Shown: positions 16,394 to 24,991 of the stretch, piece by piece
Layout: each line of letters begins with the position of its first letter
How positions within the stretch are numbered: the stretch's first letter is position 1
Origin: Mycolicibacterium gilvum
Lineage (GTDB): Bacteria > Actinomycetota > Actinomycetes > Mycobacteriales > Mycobacteriaceae
DNA length: 64,000 nt
Assembly (NCBI RefSeq): GCF_900454025.1
Contig: NZ_UGQM01000001.1
Location: forward strand, 1,984,001-2,048,000
Direction: 5' to 3'
Notes under the pieces: generated by a model
Seen by the model: only the letters and a program-made list of their open reading frames with translations
Told to the model about the DNA's origin: nothing
Database searches by the model: none
Program-made: the position numbers and the translations under genes

Positions 16394-16726
16394 ATGGACG
16401 TGGTGTCACTGAAGGCGACGGCAGCCGAACAACTCGAGGCGGCCCGCAACGCGCACGCCGGCAGGGCCGCGCACACCGTGTACGGCGGACACGAACACAA
16501 GTTGCGGCAGACCGCTATCGCGCTGCTGGCCGATCATCGGCTCGATGATCACGAAAGCCCCGGCGAGGCATCGCTTCTGGTGCTGCACGGCCGGGTCCGG
16601 CTCAGTACATCGAGCGAATCGGCCGAACTCGGCGAAGGTGAGTACCTGATCATCCCGGCCGAACGGCACAACCTTGCCGCGCTGGAGGACTCCGTCGTCC
16701 TCCTGACGGTCGTCACCGGGATCTGA
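16394..16726 (+). CDS. Cupin-fold protein
   Basis: Small cytoplasmic cupin of 110 residues. Motif 1 is DHESPGEASLLVLHGRVRL and motif 2 is GEYLIIPAERHNLAALED, preserving the His and Glu positions typical of metal-binding cupins, although motif 1 has fewer histidines than enzymatic members. AAGGAG at 16380-16385 lies eight bases before ATG 16394, so this start is preferred to GTG 16388. It is immediately downstream of the Cys-containing regulator. Likely a small sensor or metal-binding protein; no enzymatic role can be assigned. Confidence 0.8.
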   Translation: MDVVSLKATAAEQLEAARNAHAGRAAHTVYGGHEHKLRQTAIALLADHRLDDHESPGEASLLVLHGRVRLSTSSESAELGEGEYLIIPAERHNLAALEDSVVLLTVVTGI

Positions 16727-16730
16727 CACC

Positions 16731-17147
16731 TCAGATCGACACGGTGCCGTCGTCGTTGATGGTCCACTGCGGGTTCATGGCGACTTCCCAGACGTGGCCG
16801 TCGGGATCGGCGAAGTAGCCCGAGTAGCCGCCCCAGAACACCCGCTCGGCGGGTTTGAGGATGGTCGCCCCGGATGCCTCGGCCTGCGCGAGGACGGCAT
16901 CGACGTCGGCTTCGGTGCGCTGGTTGATCGCGATGGTGATTCCGCTGAAGCGGCCGTCGACGGGATGGTGGGCGTCCTCGGCGAGATCACCGCGTCCGAA
17001 CAACGCCATCGCGATGCCGGGAAGCTGGTAGAACACGACGCCGTCCGGAGAGGACTTCGGTACCCAGCCCAGGCCCTGTTCGTAGAACTCGCGTGCGCGG
17101 GCCAGGTCGTCGACGCCGAGGGTGATCAGGCTGATGCGTTGGTCCAT
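16731..17147 (-). CDS. VOC (glyoxalase/bleomycin resistance) family protein
   Basis: A 138-residue single-module VOC protein: SLITLGVDDLARAREFYEQG at the N-terminus, GIAMALFGRGDL, and the C-terminal GYSGYFADPDGHVWEVAMNP, which is the typical metal-ligand Glu region. Such proteins dimerise and may be dioxygenases, isomerases or small-molecule binders; the specific role is unknown. It is convergent with the cupin gene, leaving only four bases, and divergent from the large TIR-STAND gene. Confidence 0.88.
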   Translation of the reverse strand: MDQRISLITLGVDDLARAREFYEQGLGWVPKSSPDGVVFYQLPGIAMALFGRGDLAEDAHHPVDGRFSGITIAINQRTEADVDAVLAQAEASGATILKPAERVFWGGYSGYFADPDGHVWEVAMNPQWTINDDGTVSI

Positions 17148-17255
17148 GAGCGCACGGTAGCCCTCGGCGGCGACATGGCACTCGGTTCGTCACTCACAGC
17201 AACGGGATGTGGATTAGCCTGACTGCGTCGTAAAAATGATTCGCGGGGGCTACGC

Positions 17256-20200
17256 ATGTCACGGATTTTTCTCAGCCATTCCAGCCGTGACACGCGCCAG
17301 GCGATAGCCCTCAAACAATGGTTGATCGAGCAGACGCCGCCGCTGGCAAACGAGATATTCCTCGACGTAGACCCCGGTTCAGGCCTACGGGCAGGTACAC
17401 GGTGGAAGGATGCGCTACGCCAGGCAAATGCGCGCTGCGAAGCGGTCATTTGTTTGCTTTCGAAAAATTGGGAAGCGTCACACGAATGCAAAGTCGAATA
17501 CCGAACTGCTGAGAATCTCAACAAGCAGATATTCGTCGCACGGCTCGAACCGTCCACCGGCGACGATCTGACGTCCGAATGGCAACGCTGCGACCTCTTC
17601 GGCGAGGGGCCGACGACGGCGATCGACACCGGACAGGGCGACCCTGTCGAATTCGCGACAGCGGGCCTCTACCGCCTACGCGACGGCATTCGGGGAGCCG
17701 GCATCGGTGCGGCGTCGTTCGTCTGGCCGCCACCTCGTGATCCCGACCGTGCCCCGTACCGCGGGTGGGAACCTCTCGACGAAGCAGACGCCGCGGTGTT
17801 CTTCGGACGCGATGCGCAGATCGTGCGCGCACTCGACACTGTGCGCGGTATGCGCCTGTCCGGTGTCACGTCGATGTTCGTCGTACTGGGTCCTTCAGGA
17901 ACCGGAAAGTCATCGTTCCTACGGGCCGGTCTGCTCCCTCGGCTACGGCGGGAGGACCGTCGTTTCGTCGTCATGAACATCGTGCGACCCGAGCGAAACG
18001 TGCTCAGCGGAGACGCGGGCTTCGCGGCGGCCCTGTGTGCCACCCGGTCTGAGTTCGGGCTGTCCGAACCGAGTCTGGGAGAAGTCAAGGCAGCGTGCCT
18101 CGCAGGCGACGCGGACCGGGTGATCTCGATGCTGGCCGAGTTGCGGCAGGTGGCCGCCGACCGCTTACTGCAACGGGGCGGCGACGGCGATGAGCTGGTG
18201 GCGCCGACGGTGATCCTCCCTCTCGATCAGGCGGAGGAGCTGTTCAACGCGGAGCACGCCGAGAGCTCGGAGCGATTCCTGGATCTGCTTCGGCAGATCC
18301 TCGACGCCGCCAATGGCTCTGATCTGGGACTCGCTGTGGCGGCGACGATTCGCACCGATCGCTTCGAGATCATGCAGACACACCCGCGACTGGCGGGGCT
18401 GGGAACTGCGCTGTTCGACGACCTCAAGCCGATGCCGGCCACACAGTTCAAGGAAGTGATCGTCGGCCCGGCGCAACGCTCGACGGAGGGTGGCCGGCCC
18501 CTGCAGATCGCTGTGGACCTGGTGGATCGCCTTCTGGCCGATGCCGGTAGCGGCGCCGATACGTTGCCGATGCTGGCGCTGACGTTGGCACGGCTGTACA
18601 CCGATTACGGCAGCACCGGCGAGCTCACCTTGCGTCAGTACGAGGGCATGGGCGGGATGAACCGCGTGGTGCAGTCGGAAATCGACGAGGTGCTCTCACG
18701 CGACGCCGTGCAGCGCACGCGACAATTGCAGGCGCTGCGAAGCGCTTTCATCCCATGGCTCGCGACGATCAACCCGGACAACGGCCAGCCGATGCGCAGA
18801 GTGGCGCGTCTGTCGGACCTGCCGCAGGACAGCCGCGGCCTCATCGACGCTCTTGTCGCCAAGCGCCTGATGGTCAGTGACGTCCGCGGCGGAACCACCG
18901 TCGTCGAGGTGGCGCTGGAGAGTCTCCTGCGGCAGTGGAGCGAGCTGGCAGGTTGGCTGCGCGACGAGCGCAAGGACCTGCGTGACGCCGACGACCTGAT
19001 CCGTGGTGCGGCGGCCTGGCGTGGGAGCAACCGCAATCCCGCGTGGCTGTTGGAGGGTACGCGTCTGTCCGAAGCCGCCGCACTGGTCAACCGGCCCGGG
19101 TTCCGCGAGCGTCTGCGGGAGGTCCACGACTATCTGGATGCATCACATCGGCGCCAACAACAGGAGCGCGATGACGAGGAGAAGCGCCGGCGCGGCGAGC
19201 TGATCGCGGCGCAGGAGCGTGAGCAGGCGGCTCAGGAACGTGCGCGGTACGCCCAGGAGCAGCAGCTGACCGCCGAGCGGCATGCGACGACCTTGCGCAA
19301 GCGCGGACGGGTGTTGCGCTCTGTGCTGGCGCTCACCGCGGTCGTCGCCGTCGTCGCGGTGGCAGGTCTGGCCTGGGCGGTCTCGGCCAACAGCAGGGCT
19401 GCTGAACGGTTCAGACAGGCAACCAGTTTGCGGCTGACATCCGACAGCCTGGCCATGATGAGGGGCACCCGCCCCGGTGGCGACATCCAGGCGATTCAGC
19501 AGATGGTCGCGGCGAGAGCATTGACCTCCTCGCCGGACGACTACGCGTTGTCGACCATCGTGGAGCAGGACAACAACACCACGAAAATCATTCCGGCACA
19601 GGGCGTCATGGCCGGAGTCTCCTACAGTCCCGACGGCAGCCGGCTCGCGGCCTCGGGGGCAGACGGATACGTGCGCGTCTGGGACGCCGAATCCGGCCAG
19701 CCGGTCGTCGATCCGATTCCCGATCACCAGGGGGTATCCGAGATCGCCTTCAGCCCCGACGGCCAGGCGCTGGTGACTGCCGACCGAGACGGCGTACTCC
19801 GGATCTTCGACGCCGGCGACTTCAGCGTGGATCACGAGATCGACACCGGCACAGAGAATCTCAGCTCCATAGCGTTCACCTCCGATGGTTCCCGATTCGC
19901 GACGATCGGCAACGATCGCGTCATCCAGGTGGTCGACACCGACACCGGTGACCCGGTACGTGAATTCCCCTCCGGACATCAGGGATACGTCAGCGAGCTG
20001 GCTTTCAGTCCCGACGGAGCCCTGCTGCTGTCGGGAAGTGAGGACGGGACACTCCAGATGTGGGACGCCGAGGCCGGGACGGCGATCGGTCCTCGGATCG
20101 AAACCGGGGGGATGGTCGCAGATGTCGCATTCCGGCCGGACGGACGAAGGTTCGTCAGTAGTGGAAACTCGGTCATCTTGTGGGACACACAGACTCGCAA

Positions 20201-21455
20201 ACCCATCGGAGATCCGTTGCAAGGCCACGTCAACGCGGTGACAACGGTATCCTTCAGTCCCGACAGTCAAGTCCTGGCGACCGGCAGCGCGGATGCGACC
20301 GTCAGGGTCTGGGACGCGGACACGGGTGCTTTCCTGTGGAACGTCATGTACGGCCACGAGGGCCGGATCTGGGGTCTCGTCTACAGTCCCGACGGGCGGC
20401 ACATCGCCAGCGCCAGCAGTGACGGCACGGTGCGGATCTGGAACCCGCTGGGGAGTCAGCCGCTGCTCGGACACACCGCCGCCGTTCGTGACCTGAGCTA
20501 CAGCCCCGACGGCGAGTTCATGGCGAGCGCCGGCGAGGACGGCACCGTGCGTCTGTGGGATCCGGACACCCATCAGTTGCTGGGCAGGCCGCTGGATGCC
20601 GGGGTTCCGCTGTACGCACTAGATTTCAGTGAGGACAGCTCGACTCTGGTTGCCGGCGGCGACGGAGGAACCGTCGTTCTGTGGAACATGGGATCCCGCC
20701 AAGTCGCCGGCAGGTACGAGACCGGGCGCGCAGGTGCCATCCGAACGCTGGAGTTCGAGGACAAGGGCGAACGGTTGAGCGTTCTGGACTGGGACGGCGT
20801 GGCCAGCGTCATGGACATCGACGGGCAGCAGGTCGGTGAAGAGGTCCCTGATGTCGAAGCGATAACTTTGTCGCCCGCATGGAATCTCGCGGCCACGAGC
20901 AGGATGAGCGAGAACAACGTCTACGTGCTTCCGATCGGTGGGGATTCGCAGGGGTCGGAAGTGACCTTGGAAGGCCATACGAACCGGGTGGGCCGATTGG
21001 TGTTCAATCCGGACGGCAGCCTGCTGGTCTCGGCGAGCGACGACACCACGGTGCGCAGGTGGAACCCCGCGACAGGTGAGTCTGTCGGCGGACCGTTGGC
21101 TGGACACACCGACGAGGTCCTCGACCTCGCCTTCAGCCCCGACGGTACGCGCCTGGTCACCGGCAGCGCGGACACTACGGCCAGGCTCTGGGACGTCGCG
21201 ACCGGCCGCCAGATTGCCGACCCCTACGTGGGACATACCGAACACGTGACGAGCGTCGCGTTCGACCCCGACGGTGGGAGCTTCGCGACCGGCAGCCGGG
21301 ACGGTACGGTGCGCGTGCGATCCGTGACGGCCAGCCCGGAAATGTTGTGCGCCAAGTTGACCGCGAACATGAGCCACAAGCAGTGGGACGTATGGGTATC
21401 TCCCGACATCGATTACGTCCAGGCGTGTCCAGGCCTCCCGATCGCTCCGGACTGA
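17256..21455 (+). CDS. TIR - nSTAND NTPase - transmembrane - WD40 protein (putative conflict/defence sensor)
   Basis: A 1399-residue multidomain protein. Residues 1-115 are a TIR domain (RIFLSHSSRD start; Glu81 in ECKVEYRTAE aligns with the NADase catalytic Glu). Residues 180-560 are an nSTAND-type ATPase with FFGRD, Walker A GPSGTGKSS (212-220) and Walker B VILPLDQAEELF (319-330). A charged coiled coil (632-680) and a transmembrane helix (about 688-708) follow, then 14 WD40 blades (about 777-1385), enough for two seven-bladed propellers. By analogy with STAND proteins, the propellers would sense a trigger, the ATPase oligomerise and the TIR consume NAD or make a signal. The 5' end is AT-richer than its surroundings. 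The patatin gene follows after nine bases. Confidence 0.9.
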   Translation: MSRIFLSHSSRDTRQAIALKQWLIEQTPPLANEIFLDVDPGSGLRAGTRWKDALRQANARCEAVICLLSKNWEASHECKVEYRTAENLNKQIFVARLEPSTGDDLTSEWQRCDLFGEGPTTAIDTGQGDPVEFATAGLYRLRDGIRGAGIGAASFVWPPPRDPDRAPYRGWEPLDEADAAVFFGRDAQIVRALDTVRGMRLSGVTSMFVVLGPSGTGKSSFLRAGLLPRLRREDRRFVVMNIVRPERNVLSGDAGFAAALCATRSEFGLSEPSLGEVKAACLAGDADRVISMLAELRQVAADRLLQRGGDGDELVAPTVILPLDQAEELFNAEHAESSERFLDLLRQILDAANGSDLGLAVAATIRTDRFEIMQTHPRLAGLGTALFDDLKPMPATQFKEVIVGPAQRSTEGGRPLQIAVDLVDRLLADAGSGADTLPMLALTLARLYTDYGSTGELTLRQYEGMGGMNRVVQSEIDEVLSRDAVQRTRQLQALRSAFIPWLATINPDNGQPMRRVARLSDLPQDSRGLIDALVAKRLMVSDVRGGTTVVEVALESLLRQWSELAGWLRDERKDLRDADDLIRGAAAWRGSNRNPAWLLEGTRLSEAAALVNRPGFRERLREVHDYLDASHRRQQQERDDEEKRRRGELIAAQEREQAAQERARYAQEQQLTAERHATTLRKRGRVLRSVLALTAVVAVVAVAGLAWAVSANSRAAERFRQATSLRLTSDSLAMMRGTRPGGDIQAIQQMVAARALTSSPDDYALSTIVEQDNNTTKIIPAQGVMAGVSYSPDGSRLAASGADGYVRVWDAESGQPVVDPIPDHQGVSEIAFSPDGQALVTADRDGVLRIFDAGDFSVDHEIDTGTENLSSIAFTSDGSRFATIGNDRVIQVVDTDTGDPVREFPSGHQGYVSELAFSPDGALLLSGSEDGTLQMWDAEAGTAIGPRIETGGMVADVAFRPDGRRFVSSGNSVILWDTQTRKPIGDPLQGHVNAVTTVSFSPDSQVLATGSADATVRVWDADTGAFLWNVMYGHEGRIWGLVYSPDGRHIASASSDGTVRIWNPLGSQPLLGHTAAVRDLSYSPDGEFMASAGEDGTVRLWDPDTHQLLGRPLDAGVPLYALDFSEDSSTLVAGGDGGTVVLWNMGSRQVAGRYETGRAGAIRTLEFEDKGERLSVLDWDGVASVMDIDGQQVGEEVPDVEAITLSPAWNLAATSRMSENNVYVLPIGGDSQGSEVTLEGHTNRVGRLVFNPDGSLLVSASDDTTVRRWNPATGESVGGPLAGHTDEVLDLAFSPDGTRLVTGSADTTARLWDVATGRQIADPYVGHTEHVTSVAFDPDGGSFATGSRDGTVRVRSVTASPEMLCAKLTANMSHKQWDVWVSPDIDYVQACPGLPIAPD
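19584..21400 (+). repeat. Fourteen WD40 coding repeats
   Basis: Roughly 120-130 bp units, each encoding a blade of the form (V/I)xxxxFSPDGxxLxxxSxDGTVRxWDxxTG. Blades 7, 8, 12 and 13 are closest to consensus. The second and third (about 19735-19960) and the tenth and eleventh (about 20730-20940) are degenerate. The copy number of 14 suits two seven-bladed propellers. Not a CRISPR or intergenic repeat. Confidence 0.85.
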
Positions 21456-21464
21456 GGGGCTGTC

Positions 21465-22613
21465 GTGTCCGCGAAGACCCGTGACGATCACCTGTTCGGT
21501 GCCGGTCCCAAACGCATCCTTGCCCTCGACGGCGGGGGTATCCGGGGCGCGCTCACGCTGGGCTACCTCGGCCGGATGGAGGACATCCTGCGGGACCGGC
21601 ACGGGGGCGACCCCGAGTTCCGGCTCTGCGACTACTTCGATCTCATCGGCGGCACCTCCACCGGTTCGATCATCGCCACCGGGTTGGCGCTCGGCTTCGC
21701 GGTGGACGAGCTGGTGGATCTGTACCGATCGCTGGGGGAGAAGGTTTTTGACAAGAGCAGGCTGCGTCTCGGCCTGTTCGGCGCCAAGTTCCCGAAGGAG
21801 CCGCTGCTGCGCGCCCTCGACACCCACTTCGGAGACATGACACTCGGCGGCGACGAACTACGCACCGGTCTGATGATCATGACGAAGCGACTGGATACCG
21901 GGAGCCCCTGGCTGCTGCACAACAATCCTCGCGGCAAGTACTTCGACGGCGACGGTGGCAGCTATCCGAATCGGGATCTGTTGCTGCGCAATATAGTCCG
22001 TGCAAGCACCGCGGCGCCGCACTATTTCGAGCTGGAGACGCTGCGCATCGCACCCGGTGTCACCGGGGCATTCGTCGACGGCGGTGTGAGCCCGTACAAC
22101 AATCCGGCGCTTCAAATGCTGATGCTGGCGACGTGCAGCGGCTACGGACTGAACTGGCGGTTCGGTGCAGAGAACCTGATGCTGGTGTCAGCGGGCACCG
22201 GACACCGTCCGCTGCGGATGACGGCGGCGCAGGTGACGGATATGCCCGCGGTTGTCCTTGCGGCACAGTCGATGTTGTCGATCATGGCCGATGCGAACTG
22301 GCTGGGGCAAGCGGTGCTGCAATGGCTCGCGTCGAGTCCGACATCGTGGCAGATCGACAGCGAGATCGGTGATCTGCGGGACGATCGGCTGGGGCCCGGT
22401 CCTGATCTGATCACGTATCAGCGGTACGAGGTCTCACTCGAACCGAACTGGTTGCGTGACACGCTCGACGTGCACATCGATGACGAGCAGTGCGACGCGC
22501 TCTACGCGATGGACAACCCCAAGAATCTGACCCGGCTCGCGTCACTCGGTGTGACCGCGGGCGCTGTCCAGGTGCAGCCTGATCATTTCCCGCCGGGGTT
22601 CGACCTGTTGTGA
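21465..22613 (+). CDS. Patatin-like phospholipase
   Basis: A 382-residue patatin-family lipase, CapV-like in overall layout. The oxyanion loop is LDGGGIRG (residues 21-28), the nucleophile elbow is GTSTG with Ser65, and the dyad Asp205 is in FVDGGVSPYNNP. These are the complete Ser-Asp catalytic residues, so membrane phospholipid hydrolysis is expected. No signal peptide or transmembrane helix, so the enzyme acts from the cytoplasm. Start is GTG 21465, with GAGGGG nine bases upstream in the gap after the TIR-STAND gene, indicating one operon. Patatins are common effectors of abortive-infection systems; here it may be the effector or a second effector of the TIR-STAND sensor. The 3' end overlaps the convergent RyR gene by 31 bp. 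Confidence 0.92.
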   Translation: MSAKTRDDHLFGAGPKRILALDGGGIRGALTLGYLGRMEDILRDRHGGDPEFRLCDYFDLIGGTSTGSIIATGLALGFAVDELVDLYRSLGEKVFDKSRLRLGLFGAKFPKEPLLRALDTHFGDMTLGGDELRTGLMIMTKRLDTGSPWLLHNNPRGKYFDGDGGSYPNRDLLLRNIVRASTAAPHYFELETLRIAPGVTGAFVDGGVSPYNNPALQMLMLATCSGYGLNWRFGAENLMLVSAGTGHRPLRMTAAQVTDMPAVVLAAQSMLSIMADANWLGQAVLQWLASSPTSWQIDSEIGDLRDDRLGPGPDLITYQRYEVSLEPNWLRDTLDVHIDDEQCDALYAMDNPKNLTRLASLGVTAGAVQVQPDHFPPGFDLL

Positions 22614-24952
22614 TCCGCGAGGGCATAGCGTCGTGTGAATTCGTCACCCGGCACCGCCCAGACGTCCCCGTGGTCCCCTTGCACGATCCATGACCCCGGT
22701 GGGGCGGTGATCGTTCCCTCGAGGGTGCGTACGCTCTCACCGTCGTTGGCCGGCCGGGCCAGGACGGTGCCGAGCCTGCGCCATCGATTCCCGCCGATAT
22801 GCCGGTGGGTAGCGCGGAAGATGTCGTCGCGCACCGACCACGAATCGGTCCCGCTCTCCTCGCGCACCTCCCAGTCGCCGGCGGCCGCGTGCATGGTGGA
22901 ACCGTCGTGCGCGGTCCACGTCCATGCAGTCGCACGCTGTTCGGCGATGACCGCCCCGGCGCGGCGGAACCGCTCCCAATGCGTACTCGCGTCGGAATGC
23001 GAGCGGTACCCGAGCTCGCGTAACTTCGTCAGCGTCGCAGCCAGACTCCTGAGAGCGGCAGCCACCATCGCCGGATCGGATTCGAGCTGCGTCCAATCGA
23101 TCAACTTGTCGTGCACCTTGGCCCGATCGTCGCGCCGGGGGCCGTGACGCCAACCGTGCCGGCGGTAGTAGCGACACCAGTCCTCATGCTCGGCGCGAGC
23201 CATGGCGGTGGCTGTGGTCAGGTCAAACCCCAACTGGCGCAGTTGTTCCTGAGGCTGAAGCCCGCGCAGGGCGACGGTGCTCACGCCGTCAGGCGGCTTG
23301 CCCCATGTGTTCCAGGTGTGGCCCCCGATCTTCTCGACCATCCACAAGGCGTTGCGGACCTGACGGCGGTTCGATTCGCGGTAGAACTCGCCAAGCTCTT
23401 CCCACGGCTCGGCCGCGGGTCCCGTGGCGCCGGATTCGGCGACATACCGACGGTGTATCAGGATGGCTGCGCGCTCCCACGCGTCGTGGGCCTGGCCGCC
23501 GGGAAGGTCGAGGCTGAGGCGATATGTGTACAGGCGGCCCACCACCGAAACCCTCTCCCGAGTGGCGTCTGCCCGGTGGTCGTGGACGTGGATCGTGGTG
23601 TCGGGCAGGCGCGCCGCGATCCTCGTCGCGGTGCTGCCATAATCGGTCGAGTCGGCGAAGATCAGCGCAGTCGATTGCGCATCGCCCTCGCCGACGAGCC
23701 GCAGAAGTGTTGCCACTGAGGGGGCTTCGTCCACCGCGACGATGTCTGCTTCTCGATCGGCGTGCCCCATCTGCGTAGCTGTGAATGCATAATCTCGCTG
23801 GTACTGCGTCGCGTCGGGCGCGAGGACGTGCAGCACAGGAAGTTCGTCGTCGCCGAGGTATTCGGCTTCGAGGCGACGCGTGAGCATATCCGCGCACAAA
23901 GCGGTTGTCAGCTGCGATGATCCGCAGACGAACAACCGGTCGACTCGTGGCCCCGTCAGCGTCCGATCGAGAAGGCGTCGTGCGGTCACCTCGTACAACC
24001 CGACGGTATCGGCCGCCCAACGGTTGTGCGCCCCTCCGAAATGCTGGGCGCGCCACGCAGCGGCCTGCCACGGGTCGTCGATCCGAACGACCAGTGGTAT
24101 CCGGAGCCGCTCATCCCCGCCACGCGCGGTGACAGCGCGGAGCCGCAGCAGGTTGGTCGATGGATCGGGGGCGAGTAGATAGAGCCGGTCCAGCTTGTCC
24201 CATACCGGCACTGCGAGAAGTTGTTCCGCGTCGTCGAGGTCGACGGCGACGATGCAGGCACCGGCGGTGCGGGCCCGCCGCGCATAGTCGGTTTCCGCAG
24301 AGCCGACGACGACGACCAGGGTGCCGGTACGGCCCATGGTGTGGGCGATCGCGGCCACCAGTGAGGAGGCGTCGTCATCCCCGCCGACCGCGACTGTCAC
24401 CGATCGGGACAACCGAAGGCGCAGCCGATCGAACTGAGAACGAAAAAGTGCCAGCGCAACGCCTGCTACTGAGGTGAACAGCGCGGCAAGGGCTGACAAT
24501 TGGGCGATGTTGAGCGCGACCGGCATGGGGGAGGGACATGAGCCGTCGGCGAGCGAGCGCGCCGGATCGCCGCCTTTCAGCAATGCGGCGGTCCAGAGCA
24601 GAGGCGTGAAGAAATCGGGATGGGTCTCGTCCTGACAGCGCCAGTAGGACGCGACGCCGAGAAGTGTGGTCGCGATCGCCAAGATCAGGACAATGGCGAC
24701 CGGAGTTCCGCCGCGCCGACCGCCGCTGGCCCGGACCAATACGACGGCCAGTGCGATATAGGCGATCACGACGATGCCCATCGTGACGGCCGAGTTCGGG
24801 GCGCCGAACCACCGCAGTTGCTCGGGCACGAGGTCGTGCACCTGCGGCCAGGCGGCGACTGCTGCCAGATAGCCCGTCAGACCGGCGACGATCATTGCCA
24901 GCACGTTGCGGATCACGACGGTGCGCGTCGATGACAGACTCGCAGTGCGCAC
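22583..24952 (-). CDS. Membrane protein with TrkA-N-like and RyR domains
   Basis: A 789-residue protein. Four hydrophobic helices lie at about residues 13-35, 55-75, 83-103 and 148-170. Two TrkA/RCK-like Rossmann regions follow (about 184-330 and 335-480; TGTLVVVVGSAETDYARRAR, then RLFVCGSSQLTTALCADML). A RyR domain at about 580-625 shows the hallmark spacing MARAEHEDWCRYYRRHGW, HGPRRDDRAKVHDKLIDW. The C-terminus has two PGxW/V modules near 690-780. RyR and TrkA-N domains are reported in nucleotide-dependent conflict systems, where RyR is proposed to bind a nucleotide-derived signal. It could be the signal receiver for the TIR enzyme, acting at the membrane. Start is GTG 24952. Convergent overlap with the patatin gene. 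Confidence 0.8.
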   Translation of the reverse strand: MRTASLSSTRTVVIRNVLAMIVAGLTGYLAAVAAWPQVHDLVPEQLRWFGAPNSAVTMGIVVIAYIALAVVLVRASGGRRGGTPVAIVLILAIATTLLGVASYWRCQDETHPDFFTPLLWTAALLKGGDPARSLADGSCPSPMPVALNIAQLSALAALFTSVAGVALALFRSQFDRLRLRLSRSVTVAVGGDDDASSLVAAIAHTMGRTGTLVVVVGSAETDYARRARTAGACIVAVDLDDAEQLLAVPVWDKLDRLYLLAPDPSTNLLRLRAVTARGGDERLRIPLVVRIDDPWQAAAWRAQHFGGAHNRWAADTVGLYEVTARRLLDRTLTGPRVDRLFVCGSSQLTTALCADMLTRRLEAEYLGDDELPVLHVLAPDATQYQRDYAFTATQMGHADREADIVAVDEAPSVATLLRLVGEGDAQSTALIFADSTDYGSTATRIAARLPDTTIHVHDHRADATRERVSVVGRLYTYRLSLDLPGGQAHDAWERAAILIHRRYVAESGATGPAAEPWEELGEFYRESNRRQVRNALWMVEKIGGHTWNTWGKPPDGVSTVALRGLQPQEQLRQLGFDLTTATAMARAEHEDWCRYYRRHGWRHGPRRDDRAKVHDKLIDWTQLESDPAMVAAALRSLAATLTKLRELGYRSHSDASTHWERFRRAGAVIAEQRATAWTWTAHDGSTMHAAAGDWEVREESGTDSWSVRDDIFRATHRHIGGNRWRRLGTVLARPANDGESVRTLEGTITAPPGSWIVQGDHGDVWAVPGDEFTRRYALADHNRSNPGGK

Positions 24953-24991
24953 GGTCGGATTCTATTGGCCGGGTTTGCCCCGTGTGCGGAC

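Noticed and set aside
19584..21400. CRISPR-like array suggested by regular repeats
   Set aside because: Repeats are in frame, about 120 bp, imperfect and encode WD40 blades.
17256..24952. Assignment of the module to CBASS or Thoeris
   Set aside because: No CD-NTase, Cap2/Cap3 or ThsA-like SLOG gene is present; shared effector domains alone do not justify those names.
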